From the IMG/VR virus record IMGVR_UViG_3300042566_002057, positions 1 to 64,000 of that record: DNA of 64,000 nt, one strand, 5' to 3'. Below, piece by piece: positions 14,353-21,323 of the stretch. This stretch comes from a virus. The first letter of the stretch is position 1, and each line of letters begins with the position of its first letter. The notes beneath the pieces are model-generated. The model did no database searches, was not told the origin of the DNA, and saw nothing but the letters and a program-made list of their open reading frames with translations. A program made the position numbers and the translations under genes.

Positions 14353-14448
14353 ACAAATAATATAATACTGTATCATGATGTTCCATGATTGAAAGTTTAT
14401 AATAGGGAAAAGAAAACTTTTTATATATACAATAATATAAATAATACA

Positions 14449-14526
14449 ATGAAGAATTTACTTAACATATCAGCATTTATAGCGAACGGCGCGGGGAGTG
14501 ACCGTAGTTGGCTGGTTGTTATGTAA
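14449..14526 (+). CDS. Leader peptide with Ala/Gly and AUA-Ile (attenuator)
   Basis: A 25-codon frame containing S-A-F-I-A-N-G-A-G-S: three Ala, two Gly, and two Ile codons that are both the rare ATA. Downstream tRNAs are an Ile-like one (loop reading TAT, cognate to ATA), Gly, Ala, Gly and Ala. GGCTGG plus TT (14510-14517) can pair with AACCCAGTC (14554-14562) of the terminator with one bulge. No TAnnTTTG box is seen upstream; a TATATATA-like stretch at about 14421 may be a late element. Confidence 0.7.
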   Translation: MKNLLNISAFIANGAGSDRSWLVVM

Positions 14527-14553
14527 ATTTCAGATATTGAAACTAACATACTT

Positions 14554-14583
14554 AACCCAGTCAGAAATGATTGGGTTTTTTTA
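14554..14583 (+). terminator. Attenuator terminator before Ile-like/Gly/Ala tRNAs
   Basis: AACCCAGTCA - GAAA tetraloop - TGATTGGGTT followed by seven or more T's; 10-bp stem with one G-U. Confidence 0.92.
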
Positions 14584-14586
14584 TTT

Positions 14587-14667
14587 CGGCAAGTACCGTT
14601 GGAATCTTATACATTCTATACACGTAGCGGGAAGTTGAAAACGTGGGTTCGAATCCCACCTTGCCGA
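14587..14667 (+). tRNA. Atypical tRNA, anticodon possibly TAT (Ile)
   Basis: Acceptor CGGCAAG/CTTGCCG and T-arm GTGGGTTCGAATCCCAC are good. GGAAT/ATTCT with loop CTTATAC gives TAT, but then the D-region is too short and the variable region too long. Ends resemble the class II locus at 20111. Probably functional only if it folds unusually. Confidence 0.5.
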
Positions 14668-14679
14668 CAAATGATACAA

Positions 14680-14753
14680 GCGGGTATCGTATAATGGTTT
14701 AATTACACCGGCCTTCCAAGTCGGTGATGTCGGTTCGATTCCGGTTACCCGCA
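14680..14753 (+). tRNA. tRNA-Gly(TCC)
   Basis: Acceptor GCGGGTA/TACCCGC, loop CTTCCAA (TCC), T-arm CGGTTCGATTCCG. Confidence 0.88.
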
Positions 14754-14758
14754 CAAAT

Positions 14759-14834
14759 GGGCTAGCATGTTCCAAGGCTTCGGCGACTTACCCTTGCAAG
14801 GTAGGTGTGGTGGGTTCGATTCCCATCTGGTCCA
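14759..14834 (+). tRNA. tRNA-Ala(TGC)
   Basis: Acceptor GGGCTAG/CTGGTCC with G-U pairs, anticodon stem TACC/GGTA, loop CTTGCAA (TGC), T-arm GGGTTCGATTCCC. The D-region is somewhat long. Confidence 0.75.
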
Positions 14835-14855
14835 CAAAAAAAATAAATATGAGGA

Positions 14856-14981
14856 ATGAAAGTAGTAATTAAAGGCGAATTTAAATCAAGTAAAGTAAAT
14901 CTAAGAAATTCAGAAGAAATTAAATTAGATGTTTATTTAGAAAGACTAATTAAAAAGATTAAAAAGAGAATTAAAAAATAA
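14856..14981 (+). CDS. Small Lys-rich hypothetical protein inside tRNA cluster 2
   Basis: A 41-codon frame beginning M-K-V-V-I-K-G-E-F-K and ending in a basic helix (I-K-K-I-K-K-R-I-K-K). It has no terminator after it and no Gly/Ala enrichment, so it does not behave like the attenuator leaders. Probably a small nucleic-acid-binding protein, or chance. Confidence 0.4.
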   Translation: MKVVIKGEFKSSKVNLRNSEEIKLDVYLERLIKKIKKRIKK

Positions 14982-14986
14982 AATAA

Positions 14987-15060
<74 letters not shown>

Positions 15061-15066
15061 CAAAAT

Positions 15067-15100
15067 GCCGGGTGATCCACCGTTGAATCACGGTGCCGGC
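15067..15100 (+). other. GC-rich hairpin between two tRNAs
   Basis: GCCGG pairs with CCGGC, and inside either GTGAT/ATCAC or CACCG/CGGTG can form, giving alternative folds. It has no U-run. It may be a tRNA-processing signal or a relic. Confidence 0.35.
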
Positions 15101-15104
15101 TCCA

Positions 15105-15178
15105 GGGGGATTAGCTCATTTGGCTAGAGCGCTTGTCTGGCAGACAAGAGGTGACGAGTTCAATCCTCGTATCCTCCA
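15105..15178 (+). tRNA. tRNA-Ala(GGC)
   Basis: Acceptor GGGGGAT/ATCCTCC, anticodon stem CTTGT/ACAAG, loop CTGGCAG (GGC). Confidence 0.88.
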
Positions 15179-15180
15179 CA

Positions 15181-15215
15181 AAAAAGTCTAGTTATTTATT
15201 TAACTAGACTTTTTT
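15181..15215. terminator. Terminator at end of tRNA cluster 2
   Basis: AAAAAGTCTAGTTA - loop - TAACTAGACTTTTT: a long stem with A- and T-runs on both sides. It ends the Ala/Gly operon. Confidence 0.9.
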
Positions 15216-15223
15216 AATATATA
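15214..15223 (+). promoter_or_regulatory. TTAATATATA late-type element
   Basis: 5 nt before the ATG at 15229 and overlapping the terminator's U-run. Confidence 0.5.
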
Positions 15224-15228
15224 ACATT

Positions 15229-15726
15229 ATGAAATATCTTAGAAGATTTAATGAAAATATTAGCATGTACGATCCTGAATGGAAGGAGTCTTTACCTGAA
15301 ACTTTTTCAATATTAAAAGGAGAGGATGATGGTGTACATAAACACGTTTATAAGAAAGGTAATATTATGTTAAATTCTGATATGGTCCAGATAACTTATT
15401 ATAATGAAGACTGGGGTATACCAGATACTTTAGAATTCGATATTCATACAGTTAGAGACACGCAAACTGGTGACTTGAGACTAGATATTGACATTACATA
15501 TGGTAATGAAGTTGCTTGTGAATTTTCAATTGACAAAACAAATGGAGTTAGAGTAATCCAAGACACCACTTATCATTCCAAGTTTGACCCATCTAATACT
15601 GTATTTGCTTTTACTGATGATAGTCTTAAGCAATTTGTGGAATTCTTAAACAGATTTAACACTGGTATAAAAGTAACCACTCATGATTTGAGATTTTTAG
15701 ACGGTTATGATAATTATCAACATTAA
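15229..15726 (+). CDS. Putative capsid-targeted protein, paralogue of N-half of 33836-35218
   Basis: A 165-residue protein beginning M-K-Y-L-R-R-F-N-E-N. Its body is clearly related to residues ~95-225 of the amidotransferase fusion at 33836: both have E-F-D-I-H, a D-I-T-Y-G strand, S-K-x-D-x-S and F-N-x-G-I-x-x-x-x-x-D-L. The shared domain is unrecognised, about 130 residues, beta-rich. Here it stands alone, suggesting it is an independently folding, duplicated module. Late-type element 5 nt upstream. Confidence 0.6.
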   Translation: MKYLRRFNENISMYDPEWKESLPETFSILKGEDDGVHKHVYKKGNIMLNSDMVQITYYNEDWGIPDTLEFDIHTVRDTQTGDLRLDIDITYGNEVACEFSIDKTNGVRVIQDTTYHSKFDPSNTVFAFTDDSLKQFVEFLNRFNTGIKVTTHDLRFLDGYDNYQH

Positions 15727-15757
15727 TTTGACTAATTGATTTTTTTATTTATATTTG
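15725..15757 (+). promoter_or_regulatory. Promoter upstream of the restriction-endonuclease-like gene
   Basis: TTTG at 15727-15730 and TATATTTG at 15750-15757, 58 nt before the start codon. Confidence 0.65.
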
Positions 15758-15814
15758 TTATTGAGGAAACTTATTTTCAATTTTCTCGTATATTTATAAA
15801 TACAAACACATTTT

Positions 15815-16468
15815 ATGCTTAGTAACGAACAAGTTCAACAAATAAAACAAATTATCGAATCAGATCCAAGATTTGTAACAAAAATCAATGAGGCTATTTC
15901 TTATACTGGTAAAGAAAGTGGTCATTCGCACGCTTCTCCAATGGAAGATATGATTCGTGAAATTCTTATTGATAAATTAGGAGCTAAAAAATCATCCAAA
16001 GACCGTTCACTTGCTGATATCTACTTAAATGATAATTTAATAAATGTTAAGTTTGGTTCTCCAAAAATCCAACCGAATGGTCGACCTAAATATGGTCAAC
16101 CAAATATGTGTGCTATGAGAAGAATTATGAAAGAGTTTTATTATGACTCTACTATTGATTCTTATTACATTATCAAAGTTAATCTAAAAAATGGTGAATA
16201 TACTTTACATGTCTTTGATATGTTAGATTATATTGACTATCTTACTTGGAATTCGGGTACTGGTCAAATTATGTTGAAAGAAAATGACTTTTATAATATA
16301 ATAAATACTTATGTACCAAGTTTAAATATTGAAGAGAAAAAGACTAAAATCAAAGATTTATATGATTTTGGATGTGAGAAGCATATTCTTCTTAGAATAA
16401 ATCAATATATGTCACAGTCTAATAATTCTGAAAGATTTAAAACTCAACTACGAAAACTGTTAGAGTGA
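15815..16468 (+). CDS. Putative type II restriction endonuclease (PD-(D/E)XK-like)
   Basis: A 217-residue protein, a typical type II endonuclease size. M-E-D-M-I-R-E-I-L (E at about 44) followed by S-L-A-D-I-Y-L-N-D-N-L-I-N-V-K-F-G (D68, N77, K79) fits the E...D...xxK arrangement of PD-(D/E)XK nucleases, with Asn where Asp/Glu is usual. Convergent with an adenine methyltransferase 27 nt away across a hairpin, which is the layout of a restriction-modification pair. Nuclease role inferred from motif and neighbour. In a phage it could degrade unmodified competing DNA. Confidence 0.6.
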   Translation: MLSNEQVQQIKQIIESDPRFVTKINEAISYTGKESGHSHASPMEDMIREILIDKLGAKKSSKDRSLADIYLNDNLINVKFGSPKIQPNGRPKYGQPNMCAMRRIMKEFYYDSTIDSYYIIKVNLKNGEYTLHVFDMLDYIDYLTWNSGTGQIMLKENDFYNIINTYVPSLNIEEKKTKIKDLYDFGCEKHILLRINQYMSQSNNSERFKTQLRKLLE

Positions 16469-16470
16469 AG

Positions 16471-16498
16471 AAGCCACCGCTTGTCGGTGGTTTTTTTA
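16471..16498. terminator. Terminator between restriction and modification genes
   Basis: GCCACCG - CTTGT - CGGTGGT plus T-run. It lies between the convergent genes. Confidence 0.85.
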
Positions 16499-18097
16499 TA
16501 CTTTATAAAGTTCTTCAATATTTAAGTTAAAGTCTTCTGGTGTAATTCCATTATTTTTCTTATAGTTAATACTTTCCTTTACTAACTGAATTGCTTTCTG
16601 TTTGTTTTCTTCACTTACCCAGAACGGATAAGGTAATCTTTCGATATCTTTACTTTGTATATTTTTAGTGTGATTAATAACACTTTTTAATATCTCATTA
16701 CATTTAGATGTAAGTAACCACCCAATAATAAAAAGTAGTTCTGATTTATTAACACCTTCTTTTAATACAGCTATCGGAGCTCCTGAGTCTAAAATATAAC
16801 CAGATGGTAAGTATCTTGCTTTTATGGATGATGAAATAAGTTGCCAAGTAAGACCTTCTCTTTTAAAATAAGGTTTACCACCAACACCGTGTAAGTACCA
16901 GTTACCATTTTTCTTAAAAGTTATACAAGCATCGCCATCATCTTTCCAGAATATCACAGTATTTGGTTTACTATAAAGAGTCTCATTAGTCGCTTTATTA
17001 TAATAACAATAATCACTATTTGGAATAGTTATTACAGACGGAGTTTCTTTCTTAGTTATTGAAATATTTCTACGAGTTGATCCAGATTTTTCTAAATCCT
17101 GATACTCTTTTATTTTACCTAATGATAACTTATTATTTCTAGCTTTTGATATTTCTCTTTCTAATGTAATTGGATCATCAAAGAATGTAAAGTCATACTC
17201 TTCAATAATTGTATTGTCTTCTCTGATATCCCTTAAAAAAAGTTCGTTTTTACCAACAGTCATTCCACTTGTTCCAATTAAGTAACTTTGTAGTTTTTCT
17301 CCAACAAAATACTTTACATATTCTTGTTGAATATACCAAGAAAAATTACTTGTTAGAATCATATTATCATAAGGTATTTCAACGCTATCTAATAATATGT
17401 GGTTTTGATGATTTGATTTATGATGTGTTAAAACTATCATTGGATAATCAGTTTCTTCTGAGAAGTTTAATAATCTTTCTATTTGATTATAACCTTGTTC
17501 ATAAAGAAATAATCTTAAACCAGTCATTGTTTTGATTGTAAGAAATGTATCAGATGATATAAAAACTAATTTACCATCTGGTTTAAGACATTCAATTGAT
17601 TTAATCATAAAGAATGAGTAAGTCTCTTTTTTAATTTTGTGACCGTTTCTTATACCATACTTTTTATCCATTTCATCTTGATACTTTGGATCGATTGTTC
17701 CTCCAAATGGTGGATTTCCTATGATATAATCAAAACCATCTACTGTAGGATTGTAAAGAAAGTAATCTGAAAGTAATAAGTTATGAGTTTCTGGTAAGAA
17801 TCCATACTTTTCTTTTATGTTTTCAAGACACTCGTTGTAAAGTTCAGAATCATATTCTACACCATAAAGATTATTATTAAGAATCTTGGTAAGTTTTTCT
17901 TCTACTGTACCTTCATAAATTTCTAAAAATTCATCTATTATACTGATAATAAAATTACCACATCCAAAAGAAGGTTCTAATACTTTATTTGATTTAGTGA
18001 AAGTGTATCTTTTAACAATTGACCGACATTTGTCAATTGGTGTCATAAATTGACCTAATTGTTTCTTCTTTGTTCTCTGTGTTTTAACTTCTGCCAT
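16496..18097 (-). CDS. N6-adenine DNA methyltransferase
   Basis: A 533-residue class I methyltransferase. L-G-Q-F-M-T-P (14-20) and V-L-E-P-S-F-G-C-G-N-F (39-49) form the SAM site. G-N-P-P-F-G-G (127-133) is the catalytic (N/D)PPY/F motif, in the order of gamma-type N6-adenine enzymes. The C-terminal half, with G-x-Y-x-L-x-S-G-A-P, resembles target-recognition regions. It would protect phage DNA from its partner endonuclease or host enzymes. A small ribbon-helix-helix gene diverges upstream and may regulate it. Confidence 0.9.
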   Translation of the reverse strand: MAEVKTQRTKKKQLGQFMTPIDKCRSIVKRYTFTKSNKVLEPSFGCGNFIISIIDEFLEIYEGTVEEKLTKILNNNLYGVEYDSELYNECLENIKEKYGFLPETHNLLLSDYFLYNPTVDGFDYIIGNPPFGGTIDPKYQDEMDKKYGIRNGHKIKKETYSFFMIKSIECLKPDGKLVFISSDTFLTIKTMTGLRLFLYEQGYNQIERLLNFSEETDYPMIVLTHHKSNHQNHILLDSVEIPYDNMILTSNFSWYIQQEYVKYFVGEKLQSYLIGTSGMTVGKNELFLRDIREDNTIIEEYDFTFFDDPITLEREISKARNNKLSLGKIKEYQDLEKSGSTRRNISITKKETPSVITIPNSDYCYYNKATNETLYSKPNTVIFWKDDGDACITFKKNGNWYLHGVGGKPYFKREGLTWQLISSSIKARYLPSGYILDSGAPIAVLKEGVNKSELLFIIGWLLTSKCNEILKSVINHTKNIQSKDIERLPYPFWVSEENKQKAIQLVKESINYKKNNGITPEDFNLNIEELYKV

Positions 18098-18118
18098 CTA
18101 AGAAATAGTTTTTAATTA

Positions 18119-18161
18119 TATCGGAAATTTGATAATATGTTTAATTTGTTTATTATCGGAA
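18119..18161. repeat. Repeated TATCGGAA sites between methylase and RHH gene
   Basis: TATCGGAA occurs at 18119-18126 and 18154-18161, and a third copy lies at 18359-18366 at the end of the RHH gene, just before the next start. They are plausible operators for the RHH protein, by position only. Confidence 0.45.
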
Positions 18162-18200
18162 GTATATACATTTATATATATGTAAAAATAAGTATAGATT

Positions 18201-18371
18201 ATGCCAGCAAAAGATAAAATGTTTTCTTTAAGAATTCCTGAAAAACTTCTGGAAGAATACAGACAATTCTGTGAAGAAAACTCAATTAATATATCTAAAA
18301 GACTTAGAAAGTTTATGGAAAGAGATTTAGAGGTGTGGTATCAGAAGAAAAAATCTAATATCGGAAAATAA
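18201..18371 (+). CDS. Small ribbon-helix-helix DNA-binding protein
   Basis: A 56-residue protein. F-S-L-R-I-P-E-K-L-L-E-E-Y (about 8-20) followed by a turn and S-I-N-I-S-K-R-L-R-K-F-M is the strand-helix-helix pattern of Arc/MetJ/CopG regulators. It is divergent from the methyltransferase gene across a 100-bp gap with TATCGGAA repeats, so it may act as a control protein for the restriction-modification genes. The RHH fold is well supported by pattern; the target is inference. Confidence 0.7.
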   Translation: MPAKDKMFSLRIPEKLLEEYRQFCEENSINISKRLRKFMERDLEVWYQKKKSNIGK

Positions 18372-18377
18372 TATATA
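18370..18377 (+). promoter_or_regulatory. AATATATA late-type element
   Basis: AATAATATATA overlapping the RHH stop codon, 18 nt before the ATG at 18396. Confidence 0.4.
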
Positions 18378-18395
18378 CAAAAAATAGAATAAACA

Positions 18396-19805
18396 ATGAG
18401 ATATATTAAAGGCTACTCAAAATTTATAAATGAATCAAAAAGAGAAATTGAAAAAAATGCTTTAATTGTTGAAAAGCAAGTACTTAATGAGTTTTCCTCT
18501 GACTTTTGGTCATTGTGTTTAAGATCTAAAATATTCACTAATGAGGAAAAATCTTATATCGAAAATAACTTGATTGGTCAAAATGTTTCTTTGGTAACTG
18601 AAGAGTGGGAATGGTTAGATAAAGCTGTAGATTGGGCTAAAGACAAAGGAGAGAAAATGTTAAACTTTGTCGGTGATAAAATTAAAGCTGTTAAAAATGG
18701 TCTTAAAGAATTTGTCAGCTCAATGGTTGCTTTTGCTAAGAAATTATTTATTTCTGGATTAAATGGTGTTTTATCACAAGCTGCTAAGTTCAAACAAAAA
18801 ATTTCAGGAGACGGTAAAGTAAAAAAACAAATTGAGGAACTAGATCCTCAAAAGTCTAAAAATGAAATCGAAGATTTAAAGAAGACCTTTCAATTTTGGG
18901 CACCTGGTAAAACAGCAGCTGAAGCAAAACCATCAGCTGATGTAGCAGCAGGTCAAATTGAGGCTAAACTAAAAACAGCAGAAGGTGAAGCTGTTTCATC
19001 AACTGAGAAAAACTTAACAGAAGCTGAAGAAGAAGCAAAGAATGAATCAGTATCAACAATTATCTATTCTACTTCAGATGATATTTTAGAAAGTTTTTAT
19101 AATCTTTCATTAATAAAAGAAGCTGAAGAAGCTCCAGAAGGTGGTGAAGAAAAAAAGACAACTGGTCAAAAATGTATTGATTGGATTTTAGGATTCTTAG
19201 GTCAAGAGAAAATGGATCCAGATGCTAAAACAGGAAAGAAATTATTCTGGTGGGGTAAATTATTCTTAAAAATTCTTTCTACTTGTTTAAGTCCTATTCT
19301 AAAAGTAGTTGAAGTTTTAGTTAAAACTGGTGCTAATTTAGCACTTAAAGGTGTTTCAATGATTACAGGAGCTTTAGGTGGTCCCGGTGCTTTTGAATTT
19401 GCTTTACTTGGTGGTTTATGTGGTGGAATTATCGGTATAATATATGATTCACTTATGTTATTTGGTGATGCTGGAGCATCAACTGGTGCTGATACAATGG
19501 GTATGGTTAAAAAGTGGTTAGCACACGCTATAAATGAATCACTTGAATTATTTCCATCTTATAAAACATTAAAGTATATCTTTGCTGGATTTTGTGCTGG
19601 AATGACACTTTGGCATGTTATTGAAGAAATCAAACATTTAATGCATGCTGGTCACGGAGAACACAAAGAAGGCGAAGCGAAGGAAGGAGAAGCTGTAAAA
19701 CCAGGAGAAAAACCTGTGGTAACAAAACCTGGAGAGAAACCTGAACCTGTTAAACCAGGAGAAAAACCAGCAACTGGAGGAGCACCTGCACCAGCAGCGG
19801 CATAA
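18396..19805 (+). CDS. Putative capsid-targeted protein with membrane segments
   Basis: A 469-residue protein starting M-R-Y-I-K-G-Y-S-K-F-I-N-E-S, one of the shared N-terminal motif set. An amphipathic, Lys-rich first half and an Ala/Glu-rich middle (residues ~165-210) precede hydrophobic stretches around 300-360 (G-G-L-C-G-G-I-I-G-I-I) and 385-410. The C-terminus has three P-G-E-K-P repeats and a Pro/Ala tail. If packaged in the head, a membrane-inserting protein could help DNA or protein delivery across the host envelope. Family not recognised; the role is inference. Confidence 0.55.
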   Translation: MRYIKGYSKFINESKREIEKNALIVEKQVLNEFSSDFWSLCLRSKIFTNEEKSYIENNLIGQNVSLVTEEWEWLDKAVDWAKDKGEKMLNFVGDKIKAVKNGLKEFVSSMVAFAKKLFISGLNGVLSQAAKFKQKISGDGKVKKQIEELDPQKSKNEIEDLKKTFQFWAPGKTAAEAKPSADVAAGQIEAKLKTAEGEAVSSTEKNLTEAEEEAKNESVSTIIYSTSDDILESFYNLSLIKEAEEAPEGGEEKKTTGQKCIDWILGFLGQEKMDPDAKTGKKLFWWGKLFLKILSTCLSPILKVVEVLVKTGANLALKGVSMITGALGGPGAFEFALLGGLCGGIIGIIYDSLMLFGDAGASTGADTMGMVKKWLAHAINESLELFPSYKTLKYIFAGFCAGMTLWHVIEEIKHLMHAGHGEHKEGEAKEGEAVKPGEKPVVTKPGEKPEPVKPGEKPATGGAPAPAAA

Positions 19806-19829
19806 AAAATTAAAAATATTTTAATTAAA

Positions 19830-19861
19830 TTTGGTAGAATTAAAACTTTTATCTAATTTTG
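19830..19861 (+). promoter_or_regulatory. Promoter of tRNA cluster 3
   Basis: TTTG at 19830-19833, TAATTTTG at 19854-19861. Almost identical to the cluster 1 promoter over more than 30 bases. Confidence 0.82.
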
Positions 19862-19904
19862 TATAAAATAATGACAAAAACCTCGAAAGAGAGTAATAAC
19901 TTTT

Positions 19905-19912
19905 AATATATA
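19905..19912 (+). promoter_or_regulatory. AATATATA late-type element before leader
   Basis: TTTTAATATATAA 6 nt before the leader ATG. Confidence 0.4.
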
Positions 19913-19918
19913 ACAACA

Positions 19919-20032
19919 ATGAGAACAAATAATACAAATATGATGAACCTGACACTCAATGTGGTGAATATTACGTTATGTAATATTAGACCGTCTGAGG
20001 GTTCCTTCCTATTTAGAAAATTTGTCTCGTAA
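19919..20032 (+). CDS. Leader peptide rich in Asn, Thr, Leu, Val, Met, Ile, Cys, Arg (attenuator)
   Basis: A 37-codon frame with seven Asn, four Thr, three Met, plus Leu, Val, Ile, a single Cys and three AGA Arg codons (for example M-M-N-L-T-L-N-V-V-N-I-T-L-C-N-I-R). The 15-gene cluster that follows contains Arg(TCT, reading AGA), Asn, Thr x2, Leu x4, Val x2, Ile, Cys and Met. TCTGAGGGTTC (19994-20004), right after this stretch, is perfectly complementary over 11 nt to GAACCCTCAGA (20064-20074) in the terminator. Confidence 0.8.
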   Translation: MRTNNTNMMNLTLNVVNITLCNIRPSEGSFLFRKFVS

Positions 20033-20063
20033 AATGTGACGTATTTATAACTAAATATAAAAA

Positions 20064-20097
20064 GAACCCTCAGATAAAAATCTGAGGGTTTTTTTAT
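20064..20097 (+). terminator. Attenuator terminator before tRNA cluster 3
   Basis: AACCCTCAGAT - AAAA - ATCTGAGGGTT then seven T's: a perfect 11-bp stem. Competes with the 11-bp leader pairing at 19994-20004. Confidence 0.93.
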
Positions 20098-20110
20098 GTC
20101 TAAAAAATTA

Positions 20111-20195
20111 CGGTAGGTACCCGAGCGGTCTTCAGGGACCAGTCTGATACACTGGGTGAGAAATCACAACGTGGGTTCAAATCCCACCCTACCGA
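20111..20195 (+). tRNA. Class II tRNA with GAT (Ile) anticodon
   Basis: Acceptor CGGTAGG/CCTACCG, serine-like D-region (TACCCGAGCGGTC), anticodon stem CCAGT/ACTGG, loop CTGATAC (GAT), and a variable arm GTGA-GAAA-TCAC. Ile tRNAs are normally class I, and SerRS reads the long arm rather than the anticodon, so charging identity is uncertain. Confidence 0.65.
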
Positions 20196-20203
20196 CAAAA
20201 TAT

Positions 20204-20275
20204 GGCTCCTTCGTCCAATGGATAGGACGTCGCTCTTCTAAAGCGAAGATACTGGTTCGAATCCAGTAGGGGCTA
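20204..20275 (+). tRNA. tRNA-Arg(TCT)
   Basis: Anticodon stem TCGCT/AGCGA, loop CTTCTAA; acceptor GGCTCCT/AGGGGCT. Reads AGA/AGG. Confidence 0.88.
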
Positions 20276-20285
20276 CAAATAAAAT

Positions 20286-20367
20286 GCCGAGGTGGTGGAA
20301 TGGTAGACACACCAGTTTAAGAAGCTGGTATCCTCAGGGTGTGAGAGTTCGAGTCTCTCCCTCGGTA
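20286..20367 (+). tRNA. tRNA-Leu(AAG)
   Basis: Acceptor GCCGAGG/CCTCGGT, D-arm GTGGAATGGTAGACAC as in Leu tRNAs, anticodon stem CCAGT/GCTGG, loop TTAAGAA (AAG), short class II arm. Confidence 0.8.
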
Positions 20368-20373
20368 CAAAAT

Positions 20374-20462
20374 GGGCTTGTAGCTGATTTGGTTTTAGCT
20401 GGTGACTGTTAATCACTGTATGAAAAATTGAAATAAAGTAGGTTCGAATCCTACCTGGCCCG
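20374..20462 (+). tRNA. tRNA-Asn(GTT) with enlarged variable region
   Basis: Acceptor GGGCTTG/CTGGCCC, anticodon stem GTGA/TCAC, loop CTGTTAA (GTT). An A-rich variable region of about 20 nt is abnormal for Asn. Seven Asn codons lie in the leader. Confidence 0.75.
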
Positions 20463-20468
20463 CAAATC

Positions 20469-20539
20469 GCCCCGATGGCGTAAAGGTAGCGTATCTCTTT
20501 TACATGGAGAAGGCAGTGGTTCGATACCACTTCGGGGTA
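20469..20539 (+). tRNA. tRNA-Val(TAC)
   Basis: Acceptor GCCCCGA/TCGGGGT, anticodon stem TCTCT/GGAGA, loop TTTACAT (TAC). Confidence 0.82.
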
Positions 20540-20546
20540 CTAAAAT

Positions 20547-20619
20547 TGTCAGTTAGCTCATTTGGTAGAGCACTTGTCTGATACACAAGAGGTGGTGGGA
20601 TCGTAACCCGCACTGACAA
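20547..20619 (+). tRNA. tRNA-Ile(GAT)
   Basis: Acceptor TGTCAGT/ACTGACA, anticodon stem CTTGT/ACAAG, loop CTGATAC. Normal class I form, unlike the locus at 20111 with the same anticodon loop. Confidence 0.85.
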
Positions 20620-20625
20620 CAACAA

Positions 20626-20708
20626 GCACCTGTGGTCGAGTGGTGTCGTAAGACGAGAGGCACTGGATTGCAAACCCAGTCACGGGGGTTCGAATCCCTC
20701 CAGGTGCT
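20626..20708 (+). tRNA. tRNA-Cys(GCA)
   Basis: Acceptor GCACCTG/CAGGTGC, loop TTGCAAA (GCA), U discriminator as in Cys tRNAs. An enlarged D-region has a small GTCGTAAGAC hairpin. Confidence 0.82.
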
Positions 20709-20716
20709 CAAAATAT

Positions 20717-20788
20717 GCTGATGTCGTATAATGGTTATTACATTGCCTTTGTAACGCAAATATGTGGGTTCGACTCCCTCCATCAGCT
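20717..20788 (+). tRNA. tRNA-Thr(TGT)
   Basis: Acceptor GCTGATG/CATCAGC, anticodon stem TTGC/GCAA, loop TTTGTAA (TGT). Confidence 0.82.
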
Positions 20789-20794
20789 CTAAAA

Positions 20795-20866
20795 TGTCTC
20801 GTAGTTTAATGGGAAAACGTTACCTTGACATGGTAAAGAGAGTGGGATCGTTACCCACCGAGACAA
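20795..20866 (+). tRNA. tRNA-Val(GAC)
   Basis: Acceptor TGTCTCG/CGAGACA, anticodon stem TTACC/GGTAA, loop TTGACAT (GAC). Confidence 0.85.
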
Positions 20867-20883
20867 CAAAAAATAATGGATGG

Positions 20884-20966
20884 TGATTGCAAGGGTTACT
20901 TCGTTTAATGACTAAACAATTGACTTTTAATCAATCTACACTGGTTCGATCCCAGTAGTATATCAC
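20884..20966 (+). tRNA. Degenerate Lys-type tRNA (TTT)
   Basis: Anticodon stem ATTGA/TCAAT with loop CTTTTAA, and T-arm ACTGGTTCGATCCCAGT, are good. The acceptor pairs poorly (GTGAT with ATCAC, misplaced) and the D-region is enlarged with GTTACTTCGT, a string also present in the insert of the tRNA at 7408. Confidence 0.5.
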
Positions 20967-20996
20967 TCTTCAAGGCTTTCCTCCGTTATTTTATTT

Positions 20997-21069
20997 GCCT
21001 CTATGACGTAATTGGCAGTCGTATGCGCCTTAGAAGCGTAGTGTCCGAGTTCGAATCTCGGTAGAGGTA
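20997..21069 (+). tRNA. tRNA-Leu(TAG), class I form
   Basis: Acceptor GCCTCTA/TAGAGGT, anticodon stem TGCGC/GCGTA, loop CTTAGAA (TAG). The variable loop is only about 5 nt, whereas bacterial Leu tRNAs normally carry a long arm. Confidence 0.82.
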
Positions 21070-21083
21070 CAAACAAAACGAAT

Positions 21084-21156
21084 GCCCCGGTGACGTAATT
21101 GGCAGTCGTATCCGGCTTAAAATCGGAGTGTGCGGGTTCGAATCCCGTCTGGGGTA
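21084..21156 (+). tRNA. tRNA-Leu(TAA), class I form
   Basis: Acceptor GCCCCGG/CTGGGGT, anticodon stem TCCGG/TCGGA, loop CTTAAAA (TAA); short variable loop. D-arm nearly identical to the gene at 20997. Confidence 0.8.
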
Positions 21157-21164
21157 CAAAATAA

Positions 21165-21237
21165 GCAGTTATCGTATAATCGGTGATTACACGTCCTTGG
21201 TAAGGATGAGACCCCAGTTCGATCCTGGGTATCTGCT
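21165..21237 (+). tRNA. tRNA-Thr(GGT)
   Basis: Acceptor GCAGTTA/TATCTGC with one mismatch, anticodon stem CGTCC/GGATG, loop TTGGTAA (GGT). Confidence 0.78.
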
Positions 21238-21243
21238 CTAAAT

Positions 21244-21313
21244 GCCGCGGCTTAGTGGAAAAGGACATTGGCTCATATCCGATGTTAAGTGAGTTCGAAC
21301 CTCATACGCGGTA
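21244..21313 (+). tRNA. tRNA-Met/Ile2 (CAT)
   Basis: Acceptor GCCGCGG/ACGCGGT, paired at 1:72, so not an initiator type. Anticodon stem ATTGG/CCGAT, loop CTCATAT. Could be elongator Met or, if lysidine-modified, Ile2. Short D-region. Confidence 0.72.
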
Positions 21314-21323
21314 CTAATAAAAA

